Part shown: positions 1-7,291 of the stretch, piece after piece | How positions within the stretch are numbered: the first letter of the stretch is position 1 | Layout of the letters: each line of letters opens with the position of its first letter | Origin: Rubrivivax gelatinosus | Lineage (GTDB): Bacteria > Pseudomonadota > Gammaproteobacteria > Burkholderiales > Burkholderiaceae_C | Direction: 5' to 3' | DNA length: 64,000 bases | Assembly: GCF_004340905.1 (NCBI RefSeq) | Contig: NZ_SLXD01000017.1 | Coordinates: 1-64,000, forward strand | The notes under the pieces: model-generated | Databases searched by the model: none | Seen by the model: the letters and a program-made list of their open reading frames with translations, nothing else | What the model was told of the DNA's origin: nothing | Program-made: the position numbers and the translations under genes

Positions 1-488
1 GGGCCTCGTCGCTCGTCTCATAGTCGACGTCGCTCGCGCCGCGCCGAGAACTGGCAAGGTGATCAGGCAGGCTGACGAACATTTCTAATCAGGACCGTCG
101 TTTAGTGCAAACGTACTTGCACTATCTGCTGCAGCCAAGGAAGTTGTGGCTGAAATGGGGCGTTGGCTTTTGTGGCCGCAAGACGGCGGGGCGACAGCAC
201 TATGGGGCTCCAGTCTTCGTCGCGTCGGGTTGAAGACCGCGTGCAAGGTGCCGCGCGTGGCTTGCGCGGCCACCGCCACGCTGCTGCCCGCCGCCTCGGT
301 GTCCCGCGGGGCGCCAGGCGCAAGCTGACGCCGGTGGCGGATTAGATCTGGCGCAAACCGCGCCGAAACAGCCCCGCATTCGCCCGCCCCGTGTGCCGCA
401 GTTCGCGCGCATCGGGCGGGCGAAGCTTTGTATGCGGGCGTAACGCGGTGGCATGATCCCTGGCAAAAGTGACCAGGGAGGTCATCGC
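1..488. other. non-coding or undefined left flank
   Basis: I see no convincing gene in these 488 bases. The short open frames on both strands overlap one another and have no recognisable protein content. A small inverted repeat (GTGCAA, six-base spacer, TTGCAC) sits at 105-122 and could be an operator or chance. A purine-rich ribosome-binding site near 474-480 belongs to the following gene. Confidence 0.4.
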
Positions 489-827
489 GTGCTGATCAAG
501 TCCGCCGACGACAAGTCGAAGCGGCTCGCACTGCTCGAGGATTTGCAGAAATCCCCGCTGTTGGACCGCCGCCAGCGCGACTCGCTGCGCGACGAGCAGT
601 TCCGCCTGAAACGCGGCATCGCCGGCGAGCGCGATGCGGCGCACTTCCTCGACAACTACCTGCGGGACGACCCCGACCGCATGCTGCTGCACGACCTGCG
701 TTTCCAGGTCGACGGCGAGGTGGTGCAGATCGACCACCTGATCCTGACGCGCGGGATGGTCGTCTACCTGTTGGAGACGAAGAACTTCAATGGCATCTTG
801 CGGGATTCAGAGGCAAGGTCAATATAA
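489..827 (+). pseudogene. truncated NERD-domain (nuclease-related) protein
   Basis: The GTG at 489 is preceded by GGGAGG at a good distance, so I prefer it to the ATG at 453. The product of about 112 residues has a basic N-terminal helix, then the start of a NERD domain: an alpha-helical stretch around RGIAGERDAAHFLDNYL, then QIDHLIL and LLETKNFNG, which supply the Asp and Glu-x-Lys of a PD-(D/E)xK-like core. NERD proteins are usually about 250-350 residues, so the C-terminal half is missing. The frame ends a few bases into sequence of clearly different composition, just before the CBASS genes. I infer that insertion of the island removed the 3' end. A deliberately short NERD protein belonging to the defence locus is the alternative. 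Confidence 0.6.
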
Positions 828-845
828 ATTCTTGGGGAAAGCCGC

Positions 846-1475
846 TTGGAACACGAATACTCAGTCCTCGGCGGACTCAACCGTGCCGCGATAGGTCGGT
901 ACCTGAGCATCGCCGCATCTGCGATAGCTGCCGGGCTTGGGTCACTTGCCTTATGGCTGATCGACTTGGCAAAGAAGCTAGGCCTCGGAGACCATGTGCC
1001 GGGCTTGGTAATGTGGCCGTTGACTGCAGGGCTGATCTACATGGCCCTTTACTGGCTCTTCGAGTCACGTATCTGGAAATGGTCCAAGCTGGCTAACCTG
1101 CTCAAGGTACCGGACTTGTCGGGCACCTGGGACTGCAAAGGCCAAACCCTGAGCGAAGGTGGATCACCGTGGGCAGGTGAAGTTACGATTGTCCAGAGTT
1201 GGGACAAGCTGCGTGTTCGCCTCAAAACCGGGCAATCGAGGTCGAGCAGCGTGGCTGCTGCGCTCGTCTATGACCAAGCCGATGGATTTAGGCTCTTGTA
1301 CAACTACAAGAATGAGCCGCGCATCGGAGAAGCCAACCTGAAGGGCCACCGAGGATCTGCTGAGCTTACATTTTCGTCGGATCTTCAGAGCGCCGAGGGG
1401 GAATACTTCAACGGCCATGGGCGCTACACGTTCGGCACCCTGAAACTGATACGAAGGGGGAAGAATGGCACGTGA
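846..1475 (+). CDS. cap15: Cap15-like CBASS effector (2TM plus beta-barrel)
   Basis: This 209-residue protein has two hydrophobic helices (about residues 15-40 and 51-73) followed by a beta-strand-rich domain starting at LSGTWDCKG (91-99) and running to the C-terminus with alternating strands and many Gly, Ser and Thr. That is the layout of the S-2TMbeta (Cap15) effector of CBASS: the barrel binds the cyclic nucleotide made by the partner CD-NTase, and the protein oligomerises in the inner membrane and disrupts it, killing the infected cell. The start is a TTG with GGGGAAAG just upstream; no ATG lies nearby. It overlaps the CD-NTase gene by 11 bases, implying translational coupling. Panoptes systems use a related effector, but the neighbour here is a CD-NTase rather than an mCpol protein, so CBASS fits better. 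Confidence 0.85.
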   Translation: MEHEYSVLGGLNRAAIGRYLSIAASAIAAGLGSLALWLIDLAKKLGLGDHVPGLVMWPLTAGLIYMALYWLFESRIWKWSKLANLLKVPDLSGTWDCKGQTLSEGGSPWAGEVTIVQSWDKLRVRLKTGQSRSSSVAAALVYDQADGFRLLYNYKNEPRIGEANLKGHRGSAELTFSSDLQSAEGEYFNGHGRYTFGTLKLIRRGKNGT

Positions 1476-2604
1476 TATCGACAAGCGACTCAACTCGTTG
1501 CGGGAGCGACGGACAGGCAAGGACCGGATCGCCGACTTGGCGATGGAGTCAGCGACGCAGGTAATCGCGAAGAGCCTGTCGCAGGAGTCTTACGCGAGGC
1601 GAGCACCATTCCAGAAGCACACACAGTACGCGCTCGGGGCGATGCAGGCGGTGGACCCTGAATACACCCGCATCAGCCTAGAAGAGGCAGAACGGGTGAA
1701 GGAGCAGCTGAAGAAAGGTCTAGAAAAAAAAGCAATCTCGCCTGAGTTTCGGTTGCAGGGCTCAGTCGCTTGCGACATTCACATTCGTGGTGTCAGTGAC
1801 GTGGACTTGCTTGTACTGGATGGTCGCTACATCCACTACGACTTGAATGGACAAAAAGCCTTGTCTGGTGGGTATGCAAGCCCGGTGACCTACGACACAT
1901 TGCAGGCGCTGGTCGAACTCCGAAAGGAGTCTGAATCGATCCTTGATGCCTCCTTTCCGGCGGCAAAGGTGAAGAAGGATGGAGCAAAGGCAATCAACGT
2001 GTCCGGCGGGTCGCTGCGACGCCCCGTCGATGTTGTTCCGTCCAACTGGTTTGATACGGTCGCTTATCAGTACAGTTTCAATGAAGTTGACCGCGGGGTT
2101 CACATACTCAACAAGGACGTGCCTGAGCGTGTGCTCAATACACCATTCAAGCACATCCGGCAGATCAATGCGCGAGATCAACTCAGCGCGGGCGGCTTGA
2201 AAAAGGCTATCCGCCTATGCAAGAACGTCAAGGCTGACGCAATTAATGATGGGACCAAAATCGAGTTGTCAAGCTATGACCTTGCTTCGGCCCTGTGGCA
2301 TTCGGACATGGCGGCGCTGACGGTCGGTATCGCAAACGAACTGGCTATATTGGCCGAGGCGACGCGCTTTTTGGATGACCTCATCCGACGCCCAAACTTC
2401 GCGAGCACCCTAAGAACACCCGATGGATCTCGACTAATTCTGGAAAGCGACGAGAAGTTCGAATCGCTGCGGCTGTTGTCGTTAGAGATGGACGATCTCT
2501 CTGAACGAGTTGCTAGGGAGCAATCGAGGGCGGATTGGCAATGGCAAGTGCCGGCTGCTGATCAAATTGTCGAGGAACTACGAAGGATATACATACCCGC
2601 ATAA
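1465..2604 (+). CDS. CD-NTase (CBASS cyclic oligonucleotide synthase)
   Basis: A 379-residue nucleotidyltransferase of the SMODS/CD-NTase family. The Gly-Ser loop is at 99-100 (FRLQGS), followed by SDVD with catalytic Asp112 and Asp114, and the third acidic residue is Asp189 in RPVDVVPSNW. All the residues needed for activity appear present. The rest is helical, as in the C-terminal lobe of these enzymes. On phage infection such enzymes make a cyclic di- or trinucleotide that activates the co-encoded effector, here Cap15. The ribosome-binding site AAGGGGGAAGA precedes the ATG. Cap15 partners are often CdnE-clade enzymes, but I cannot assign the clade or the product by eye. There are no Cap2/Cap3 (ubiquitin-like) or HORMA/TRIP13 genes, so the core is type I. 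Confidence 0.9.
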   Translation: MARDIDKRLNSLRERRTGKDRIADLAMESATQVIAKSLSQESYARRAPFQKHTQYALGAMQAVDPEYTRISLEEAERVKEQLKKGLEKKAISPEFRLQGSVACDIHIRGVSDVDLLVLDGRYIHYDLNGQKALSGGYASPVTYDTLQALVELRKESESILDASFPAAKVKKDGAKAINVSGGSLRRPVDVVPSNWFDTVAYQYSFNEVDRGVHILNKDVPERVLNTPFKHIRQINARDQLSAGGLKKAIRLCKNVKADAINDGTKIELSSYDLASALWHSDMAALTVGIANELAILAEATRFLDDLIRRPNFASTLRTPDGSRLILESDEKFESLRLLSLEMDDLSERVAREQSRADWQWQVPAADQIVEELRRIYIPA

Positions 2605-2701
2605 GTCGTCTCGGCGGCGCGCCCCGGAAGCAGATTTTGCAGTTCAAAATCGAAATTCCCTGAGGCATGGTCAGATTGATTGCGGCAGCGAAACCAGATT
2701 G

Positions 2702-3757
2702 ATGGAAACTAAAAACTTGAAGCTCTTTGGCCGTGACGTCAAGCCGCACAAGGCAACCTGCGAAGCTGATTTCGGCGGCCGGACGGTGCTAACTAACAGT
2801 CCGTGGGAATATGTAAAACTCTGGCTGCAGCGAAGAAATGACGAGGCCGCGGGGACGGCTGCCTTTTACTGGACTCAGGCAAAGGCCTTTGCGGCTGCAG
2901 CGCAAGGGCTGCCAAACGAGTCGGCTCCTCTGCCTCTCTATTATTGCTACATGAATGCTGCAAAGGCATTATTGGCTTCCAGGGGGATGCAGCTCGAAGA
3001 GTTTCACGGCGTAACGCGCGCAACGAAAAAGCAAGGCGGAATTGACTTGCATAACGAAGGCGTAATGATGCGGAAGAAGGGGATTCTTCCAATGCTGTCG
3101 AGGTGCCTGGGGGAGAGTGAAGCTGATACTGTCTACAGTTTATACGATTTGCTTTTCAATCTTCTCTGTATTCATAGAACATTCTGTATTACATACGATA
3201 AAAGAGCGGAGCTATTTATTCCGCTTACGAACTGTAGATACGTATTTGATCCGACTAACGGGCGAGCGCACTTTGCTGCTCAAATCAGCTCAGATTTTGA
3301 TTGTAATTCCTACCTATGCCGCCTACCAAAGACTTTGGTTGATGACTCGGCGGTGTCCGGCGACCGTAGTGTAAGATCGTCTGCGAGTGTGAAAATTGAG
3401 TCTGCTGCGCTGGTTAATTCTGTGGACATCAACGGCATTAAAGAGCTTAATAGAGCGCTGCGGCCGGATGTTCAATATATTGCCGGCTCAACAACGCTTT
3501 GGTATGCGAAGGCACAGCCGAAAAACGGAGAGCGTGCTATACGCCGTTCGCCGCTCACAATCTCTCTTGCCGCGATGCATCGCCTCAGCGAGCTGTCGAG
3601 ATATAGCCCTATGCAGATTGCCAAACTATTTAGTGGGCATCAGAATTGGCTGTTAAGCGAATTCATTCAAATGTCGCTGCCGCAGTTCATTGATGAGATG
3701 GCGGCAGAGATCACTGGGCATCAATGCATGACCCCAAACGTTCGCCCAGCAAGTTGA
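2702..3757 (+). CDS. YaaC family protein
   Basis: The frame is open from 2510, but the ATG at 2702 avoids a long overlap with the CD-NTase and gives a 351-residue product beginning METKNLKLFG. The segment around residues 40-75 (aromatic-rich FYWTQAKAF, then PLYYCYMNAAKALL) matches the core of the YaaC family as I know it from Firmicutes and scattered defence loci; the function of the family is not established. No transmembrane segment is evident. The gene is notably A/T-rich in its middle. It follows the CD-NTase after 97 bases and its stop codon overlaps the start of the next gene (TGATG), so the last two genes are almost certainly co-translated. It could be a CBASS accessory or half of a separate two-gene module. 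Confidence 0.65.
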   Translation: METKNLKLFGRDVKPHKATCEADFGGRTVLTNSPWEYVKLWLQRRNDEAAGTAAFYWTQAKAFAAAAQGLPNESAPLPLYYCYMNAAKALLASRGMQLEEFHGVTRATKKQGGIDLHNEGVMMRKKGILPMLSRCLGESEADTVYSLYDLLFNLLCIHRTFCITYDKRAELFIPLTNCRYVFDPTNGRAHFAAQISSDFDCNSYLCRLPKTLVDDSAVSGDRSVRSSASVKIESAALVNSVDINGIKELNRALRPDVQYIAGSTTLWYAKAQPKNGERAIRRSPLTISLAAMHRLSELSRYSPMQIAKLFSGHQNWLLSEFIQMSLPQFIDEMAAEITGHQCMTPNVRPAS

Positions 3758-4272
3758 TGGTCATGAAAATCTACCTCGCATGCGGACTCACTCATGTCCC
3801 AAGATCCGACTTCGAGAAATACGTCCGACTGATTCATCGCCTTGCTCTGGGAATGCAGGACTTTGGTGCAGAGGTCCGATATCCTCTTAAGGATAGCGAT
3901 CCGCAGCTGTCAATGCAATCTTTCGGGGATCGGGCGAAATTATGCTATGAGTGGGATCGGGATTTGGTGGAGTGGGCTGATTTGGTCGTCGCGGAGTGTA
4001 GCTATCCGTCGATTGGGGTTGGAATTGAGCTGCAAATAGCCGAACAAAGTGACATCCCTGGCGTGATAATTTTTGACTCAACAAGCGCGGGCGTCGCGCA
4101 GACGCAGTATGAAAACCCTGACGGCAGTAAACATTGGCTTCAGATCGGTGAAGGTCATGTGACGTTGATGGCTCTCGGCATGCCAAACATAATCGCGGCC
4201 GTTGGCTATCGAGACGAAGTCGACGCGCTTCGAAAGATACTTACGGTTTTGGAATCTCTACCGTCGAGGTGA
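3757..4272 (+). CDS. nucleoside 2-deoxyribosyltransferase-like protein
   Basis: A 171-residue protein starting MVMKIYLACG, a typical first beta-strand of the nucleoside 2-deoxyribosyltransferase (NDT)/TIR-like fold. WDRDLVEWADLVVAE (66-80) and PSIGVGIELQIAE (84-96) correspond to the family's conserved Asp-rich helix and the Glu nucleophile motif; Glu91 is the candidate catalytic residue. NDT-fold enzymes cleave or exchange N-glycosidic bonds of nucleosides and nucleotides, and related folds (TIR, SIR2-associated, MilB-like) serve defence by destroying NAD or nucleotides. The ATG overlaps the YaaC stop codon; a second ATG lies at 3763. The substrate cannot be read from sequence. It is the last gene of the island. 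Confidence 0.65.
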   Translation: MVMKIYLACGLTHVPRSDFEKYVRLIHRLALGMQDFGAEVRYPLKDSDPQLSMQSFGDRAKLCYEWDRDLVEWADLVVAECSYPSIGVGIELQIAEQSDIPGVIIFDSTSAGVAQTQYENPDGSKHWLQIGEGHVTLMALGMPNIIAAVGYRDEVDALRKILTVLESLPSR

Positions 4273-4360
4273 AGCCTGCTGTTCTATTCGGCCGCACGAT
4301 GCAACTTCCGAGGGCGCTACACGCCGGAGCCGGCGCACCACCCTTCACGGTCGGAAATCC

Positions 4361-5275
4361 CTACGCCGGCAGGCGCCTCGTCGCCAGATACACCCCCGCC
4401 GCCGACACCCCGACCCCCACCCCCTGCCACACCGTCAGCGTCTCCCCGAGCACCGCGTACCCCATGACGGCCGTCACCGCCGGGATCAGGTAGAACAGGC
4501 TCGCCACCCGGCTGGCCTCGCCGCGGCGCAGCAGCAGGAACATCACGCTGACGGCGCCGATCGAGTTCACCAGGCTGAGCCACAGCGACGCACCGACCAG
4601 CGCCGGCGTCCACTGCAGCGCCAGCCCTTCGTGCCAGGCGCCCAGCACGCCGACGACCAGCGTCGACGCGCCGAGCTGGATGGCGCCACCGCTGCGCAAG
4701 TCCATGCCGGCGCAGAACTTCTTCTGGTACAGCGTGCCGGAGGTGATGCCCAGCAGCGCCAGGCCCACGGCCAGATGGCCGGCCACGCCGCCCCCACCGC
4801 CGCCCAGCTTGTGCGCGACGACCAGCGCCACGCCGGCCAGCCCCAGCGTCAGCCCGACAACCTGCCGCAGGCCGATGCGCTCGCCGAGGAAGACGACCGC
4901 GCCGAGTGCGGTGCAGACCGGCATCAGCCCGACGATCACCGCCGACACCCCGGCCGACACGCCCAGCGCCAGCCCGGCGTACAGGCCTGAGAACTGCAGC
5001 GCCTGGATCAGCAGGCCGACGACGACGACGTGCAGCCACTGCCGCGCCGTGCGCGGCCAGGGCGCCCGCGTCACCAGCGCCACCACCATCAGCACGGCCG
5101 CGGCGACGCCGAAACGCAGGAACAGCAGCGTGAACGGGCCGGCATAGGGCAGGCCCAGCTTGCCGGCCACGTAGCCGGTGCTCCACATCAGGATGAAGAC
5201 CGCCGGCCAGAGCAGCGGCGTCGTCGGGGCGGTGGCGCCAGGCGCGGCGGCCAGCGGGGCGGCGGTGGTGGTCAT
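4361..5275 (-). CDS. EamA/DMT family transporter
   Basis: A 304-residue membrane protein with about ten hydrophobic helices in two halves, each resembling an EamA domain (first half starting PAVFILMWSTGYVAGK, second half around LLGITSGTLYQKKF). This fits the 10-TM drug/metabolite exporter superfamily. The ATG at 5275 has GGAG seven bases upstream; the frame continues to 5308 without a better site. It is divergent from a LysR gene across about 100 bases, the usual arrangement for a LysR-controlled exporter. The substrate is unknown; members export amino acids, purines or other small metabolites. Confidence 0.9.
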   Translation of the reverse strand: MTTTAAPLAAAPGATAPTTPLLWPAVFILMWSTGYVAGKLGLPYAGPFTLLFLRFGVAAAVLMVVALVTRAPWPRTARQWLHVVVVGLLIQALQFSGLYAGLALGVSAGVSAVIVGLMPVCTALGAVVFLGERIGLRQVVGLTLGLAGVALVVAHKLGGGGGGVAGHLAVGLALLGITSGTLYQKKFCAGMDLRSGGAIQLGASTLVVGVLGAWHEGLALQWTPALVGASLWLSLVNSIGAVSVMFLLLRRGEASRVASLFYLIPAVTAVMGYAVLGETLTVWQGVGVGVSAAGVYLATRRLPA

Positions 5276-5350
5276 GGCGGCTCCTTCGACGGGGAGAGAG
5301 GCCACCATTGTTGAAACTCCGCCAATGCGGCGGTAGCGGTCTAATCGGCA

Positions 5351-5360
5351 AACGATCGTT
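5351..5360. promoter_or_regulatory. 10-bp palindrome in divergent eamA/lysR spacer
   Basis: AACGATCGTT is a perfect palindrome lying 15 bases before the LysR start codon, in the spacer shared with the divergent exporter. LysR regulators bind dyad sites between divergent genes, so this is a candidate operator. The element is short and unproven. Confidence 0.3.
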
Positions 5361-5374
5361 GACTACAGGACAAC

Positions 5375-6313
5375 ATGGCTGTTTCCTCCCCTGTCCAGCA
5401 AGCCAAGCTGATGATCACCTTCGCGCACATCGCGGCGCAGGGCAGCATCTCGGGCGCGGCGGCCACCCTCGGGCTGGACAAGGGCGCGGTCAGCCGCCAG
5501 CTTCGCGCGCTGGAGGAACTGCTGGACACGCGGCTGATGCACCGCAGCACCCGGCGCCTGGTGCTCACCGAAGCCGGCGCGCAGGTCTACGAACGTGCGC
5601 AGCGGGTGCTGCAGGAGCTGGAACAGACCCAGGCCGACGCGCTGTCGCGGCGCAGCCAGCCGCGCGGCGTGCTGACCGTCAGCGCTTCGGTGGCCTTCGG
5701 CACGCGCCACCTCGTCCCGCTGGTGCCGGCGTTCATGCAGCGATACCCCGAGGTGGAACTGCAGCTCTGCCTGCTGGACCGCCACGTCGACCCGGTGGAA
5801 GAGGGCGTCGACGTGCTGCTGCGGCTGTGCGACACGCCGCCCGACCCCCTCGTGGCGCAGCGCCTGTGCGCCATCGACTACGCCGTCGTCGCCAGGCCCG
5901 GGCTGGCGCACGGCGCGGGCGTCGCCACGCCGGCCGACCTGCACGACCGGCCTTGCCTGTTCTACGGCTTCAAGAGCCGCAGCGCGCGGTGGCGCTTCAC
6001 GCGAGGCGCGGCGACGCAGGAAGTGCCGGTGACGACGCGCGTCTCGGTCAACAGCAGCGAGGCGGTGCGTGACCTGGCCGTTCGCGGCCTTGGCTTCGCG
6101 CTGCTGCCGCGTTTCGCCGTCGAGGACGATCTGGCCGCGGGCCGCCTGGCCCAAGTGCTCGCTGACCACCAGGCCCACGGCAACCTGGGCAGCAGCCTGT
6201 ACGCGCTGCATCTGCCCGGCGCGCACAAGTCGCCCAAGGTCCGCTGCTTCGTCGACTTCGTGCGCGAGCGCTGGTCGGGCGACGAACCGAACTGGCGCAC
6301 CGCAGCCGATTGA
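5375..6313 (+). CDS. LysR family transcriptional regulator
   Basis: A 312-residue protein. The N-terminal winged helix-turn-helix (residues about 10-70, with GSISGAAATLGLDKGAVSRQ and RALEELLDTRLMHRSTRR) is the LysR DNA-binding domain; residues about 95-300 form the LysR substrate-binding domain. The pattern of PRGVLTVSASVAFGTRHLVP and the final third resembles the AaeR/DmlR-like group common in Burkholderiales. It is divergent from the EamA exporter and probably regulates it and itself. The effector is unknown. Confidence 0.92.
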   Translation: MAVSSPVQQAKLMITFAHIAAQGSISGAAATLGLDKGAVSRQLRALEELLDTRLMHRSTRRLVLTEAGAQVYERAQRVLQELEQTQADALSRRSQPRGVLTVSASVAFGTRHLVPLVPAFMQRYPEVELQLCLLDRHVDPVEEGVDVLLRLCDTPPDPLVAQRLCAIDYAVVARPGLAHGAGVATPADLHDRPCLFYGFKSRSARWRFTRGAATQEVPVTTRVSVNSSEAVRDLAVRGLGFALLPRFAVEDDLAAGRLAQVLADHQAHGNLGSSLYALHLPGAHKSPKVRCFVDFVRERWSGDEPNWRTAAD

Positions 6314-6336
6314 CGGCGACCCACGAGCGTCCCCAA

Positions 6337-6547
6337 GCGCCCCGCCCCCCACCCGCCGGCTGCGACTCTTCGGCGGCGAGCAGCGCAGGGTTCGCGGTCG
6401 GCGCGCTTTAGCGCGCTTCGTGATCTGACTCGCGGCCGACTGTTTGAGCGGAGCTCACGCCAGTGAGCGCAGCGAGTTGGGCCGCGCGACCGCGAAACCG
6501 AGCAGCGCAGCGAAGTCGGAGCTGCCGGTGGGTGGGGGGCGGGGCGC
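6337..6547. repeat. 211-bp palindromic element with 24-bp terminal inverted repeats
   Basis: The ends 6337-6360 and 6524-6547 are inverted repeats matching at 23 of 24 positions (GCGCCCCGCCCCCCACCC...). The interior is itself a weaker inverted repeat: a 'GGTTCGCGGTCG' block in the left half pairs with 'CGCGACCGCGAAACC' in the right half. Transcribed, it would fold into one long hairpin. No open reading frame is convincing. Similar GC-rich dispersed elements occur in Burkholderiales intergenic regions; a non-autonomous transposon (MITE) is possible, but I see no target-site duplication. Confidence 0.65.
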
Positions 6548-6596
6548 TACGCGCCGATGCCGGCGCAGCACCGACCCATCACCCTCAAGCTTTCAA

Positions 6597-6785
6597 TCAG
6601 GGCTTCGGAGCCAACCCCATCCCGCTGATGAGCCAACAGCTCGCACGCCGCGACGCTGTCGTCCAGCCGGTAGTGCTGGCTCACCATCGTCCCCAGGCCC
6701 AGCCGGCCGCCGGGGCGCAGCGGTCCTGATCGTGTGGCAGCCCGGCGGTGATGGCCGCCATCAGGACAAGCCCCGAAGTCCTTGA
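6597..6785 (-). pseudogene. decayed 3' fragment of an alcohol dehydrogenase paralogue
   Basis: Read on the minus strand this stretch encodes GRLGLGTMVSQHYRLDDSVA and CELLAHQRDGVGSEAL, which align with GRLDLSPMVTHHYPLDDIVA and YELFSHQRDGVLKVAL at the C-terminus of the intact alcohol dehydrogenase at 7292-8389. At the DNA level the match continues through a gap of about 40 bases (a missing segment after the 'CGGCCGCCGG' block) and stops near 6785. The 5' three-quarters of the gene is absent. It is a relic of a second, related dehydrogenase or of a partial tandem duplication. Confidence 0.75.
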
Positions 6786-6816
6786 CGCTGCAACGCCTGT
6801 GCAACACGCTGGCTGC

Positions 6817-7110
6817 ATGAAGAGCGCCATCCTTCCCCCGGTGCACGTGGATCCCCAGCTGCGCGCGGATCTCGAATCGGTGCTTCGCGAAGGCGAGACC
6901 TTGTCCGGGTTCGTCGAGGCCACGGTGCGCAGCGCGGTGCAGCACCGCCTCGCCCAGAAAGAGCTTTTGGCCCGCGCGGATGCTGCATGGGCTGAGTACC
7001 GAAGCACCGGCGTCAGCTACTCAGTCGATGAGGTCCACGCCGAGCTTCAGGCCAAGCTGGAGGCCCGGCGTGCGCATTTGCGAGGCAAGTACCGCCCCGC
7101 TTCGACCTGA
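6817..7110 (+). CDS. YlcI/YnfO-like antitoxin
   Basis: A 97-residue protein starting MKSAILPPVHVDPQLRADLE. The N-terminal half (about residues 8-50, VDPQLRADLESVLREGETLS then FVEATVRSAVQHRLAQ) is a ribbon-helix-helix-like DNA-binding segment, and the C-terminus (VSYSVDEVHAELQAKLEARR) is the usual toxin-neutralising helix of YlcI/YnfO-type antitoxins. An in-frame ATG at 6748 would overlap the dehydrogenase relic, so I chose 6817. Antitoxins of this kind are normally followed by an overlapping RelE/ParE toxin gene. Here only a remnant follows, so this is an orphan antitoxin. Confidence 0.75.
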   Translation: MKSAILPPVHVDPQLRADLESVLREGETLSGFVEATVRSAVQHRLAQKELLARADAAWAEYRSTGVSYSVDEVHAELQAKLEARRAHLRGKYRPAST

Positions 7111-7190
7111 GCTTTAGGGTCGCATTCAGGCAGAGCGCGAAGGACGAGCCCGGGCGTCTCTACGACCATCTGCTCGGGCGCACCGCTTCC
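7106..7190 (+). pseudogene. remnant of a ParE/RelE-type toxin
   Basis: Directly overlapping the antitoxin stop, the frame starting at 7106 reads (L)SFRVAFRQSAKDEPGRLYDH and then LLGRTA. This looks like the N-terminus of ParE-family toxins (typically S-F/Y-R-V-x-F, then LYDYLLxRA). The expected overlapping ATG is a CTG here, and family similarity fades after about 28 residues. No intact C-terminal half follows before the convergent dehydrogenase gene. Resemblance is by eye only. Confidence 0.4.
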
Positions 7191-7291
7191 TGGCCAGCCC
7201 GCCAGGATCGTCGCGATCCCCCTGACAGCCTGCCCGGGCTGCCACCCTTCGAGCGGTGCAACACGCCAGGCGCGCCGCCCGGCGGCCCGGC

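Larger units (their letters stand above)
830..4272 (+). other. probable horizontally acquired defence island
   Basis: From about 830 to 4270 the base composition is visibly richer in A/T than the roughly 70% GC of the rest of the window, most strongly at 3110-3480. All four genes point the same way and are overlapping or closely spaced. The left edge cuts into a NERD gene; the right edge meets GC-rich chromosomal sequence before the EamA gene. I found no integrase, tRNA or clear flanking direct repeat, so how it arrived is unknown. Confidence 0.7.

Noticed and set aside
105-122. GTGCAA/TTGCAC inverted repeat as an operator or attachment site
   Set aside because: Too short and isolated to support a function; mentioned only in the flank description.
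846-2604. Panoptes system (mCpol plus Cap15-like effector)
   Set aside because: The synthase has the GS...DxD...D pattern and length of a CD-NTase, not of a small mCpol protein.
4269-4990. Plus-strand open frames over the EamA gene
   Set aside because: They are antisense shadows; the minus-strand protein has clear transporter helices and a ribosome-binding site.
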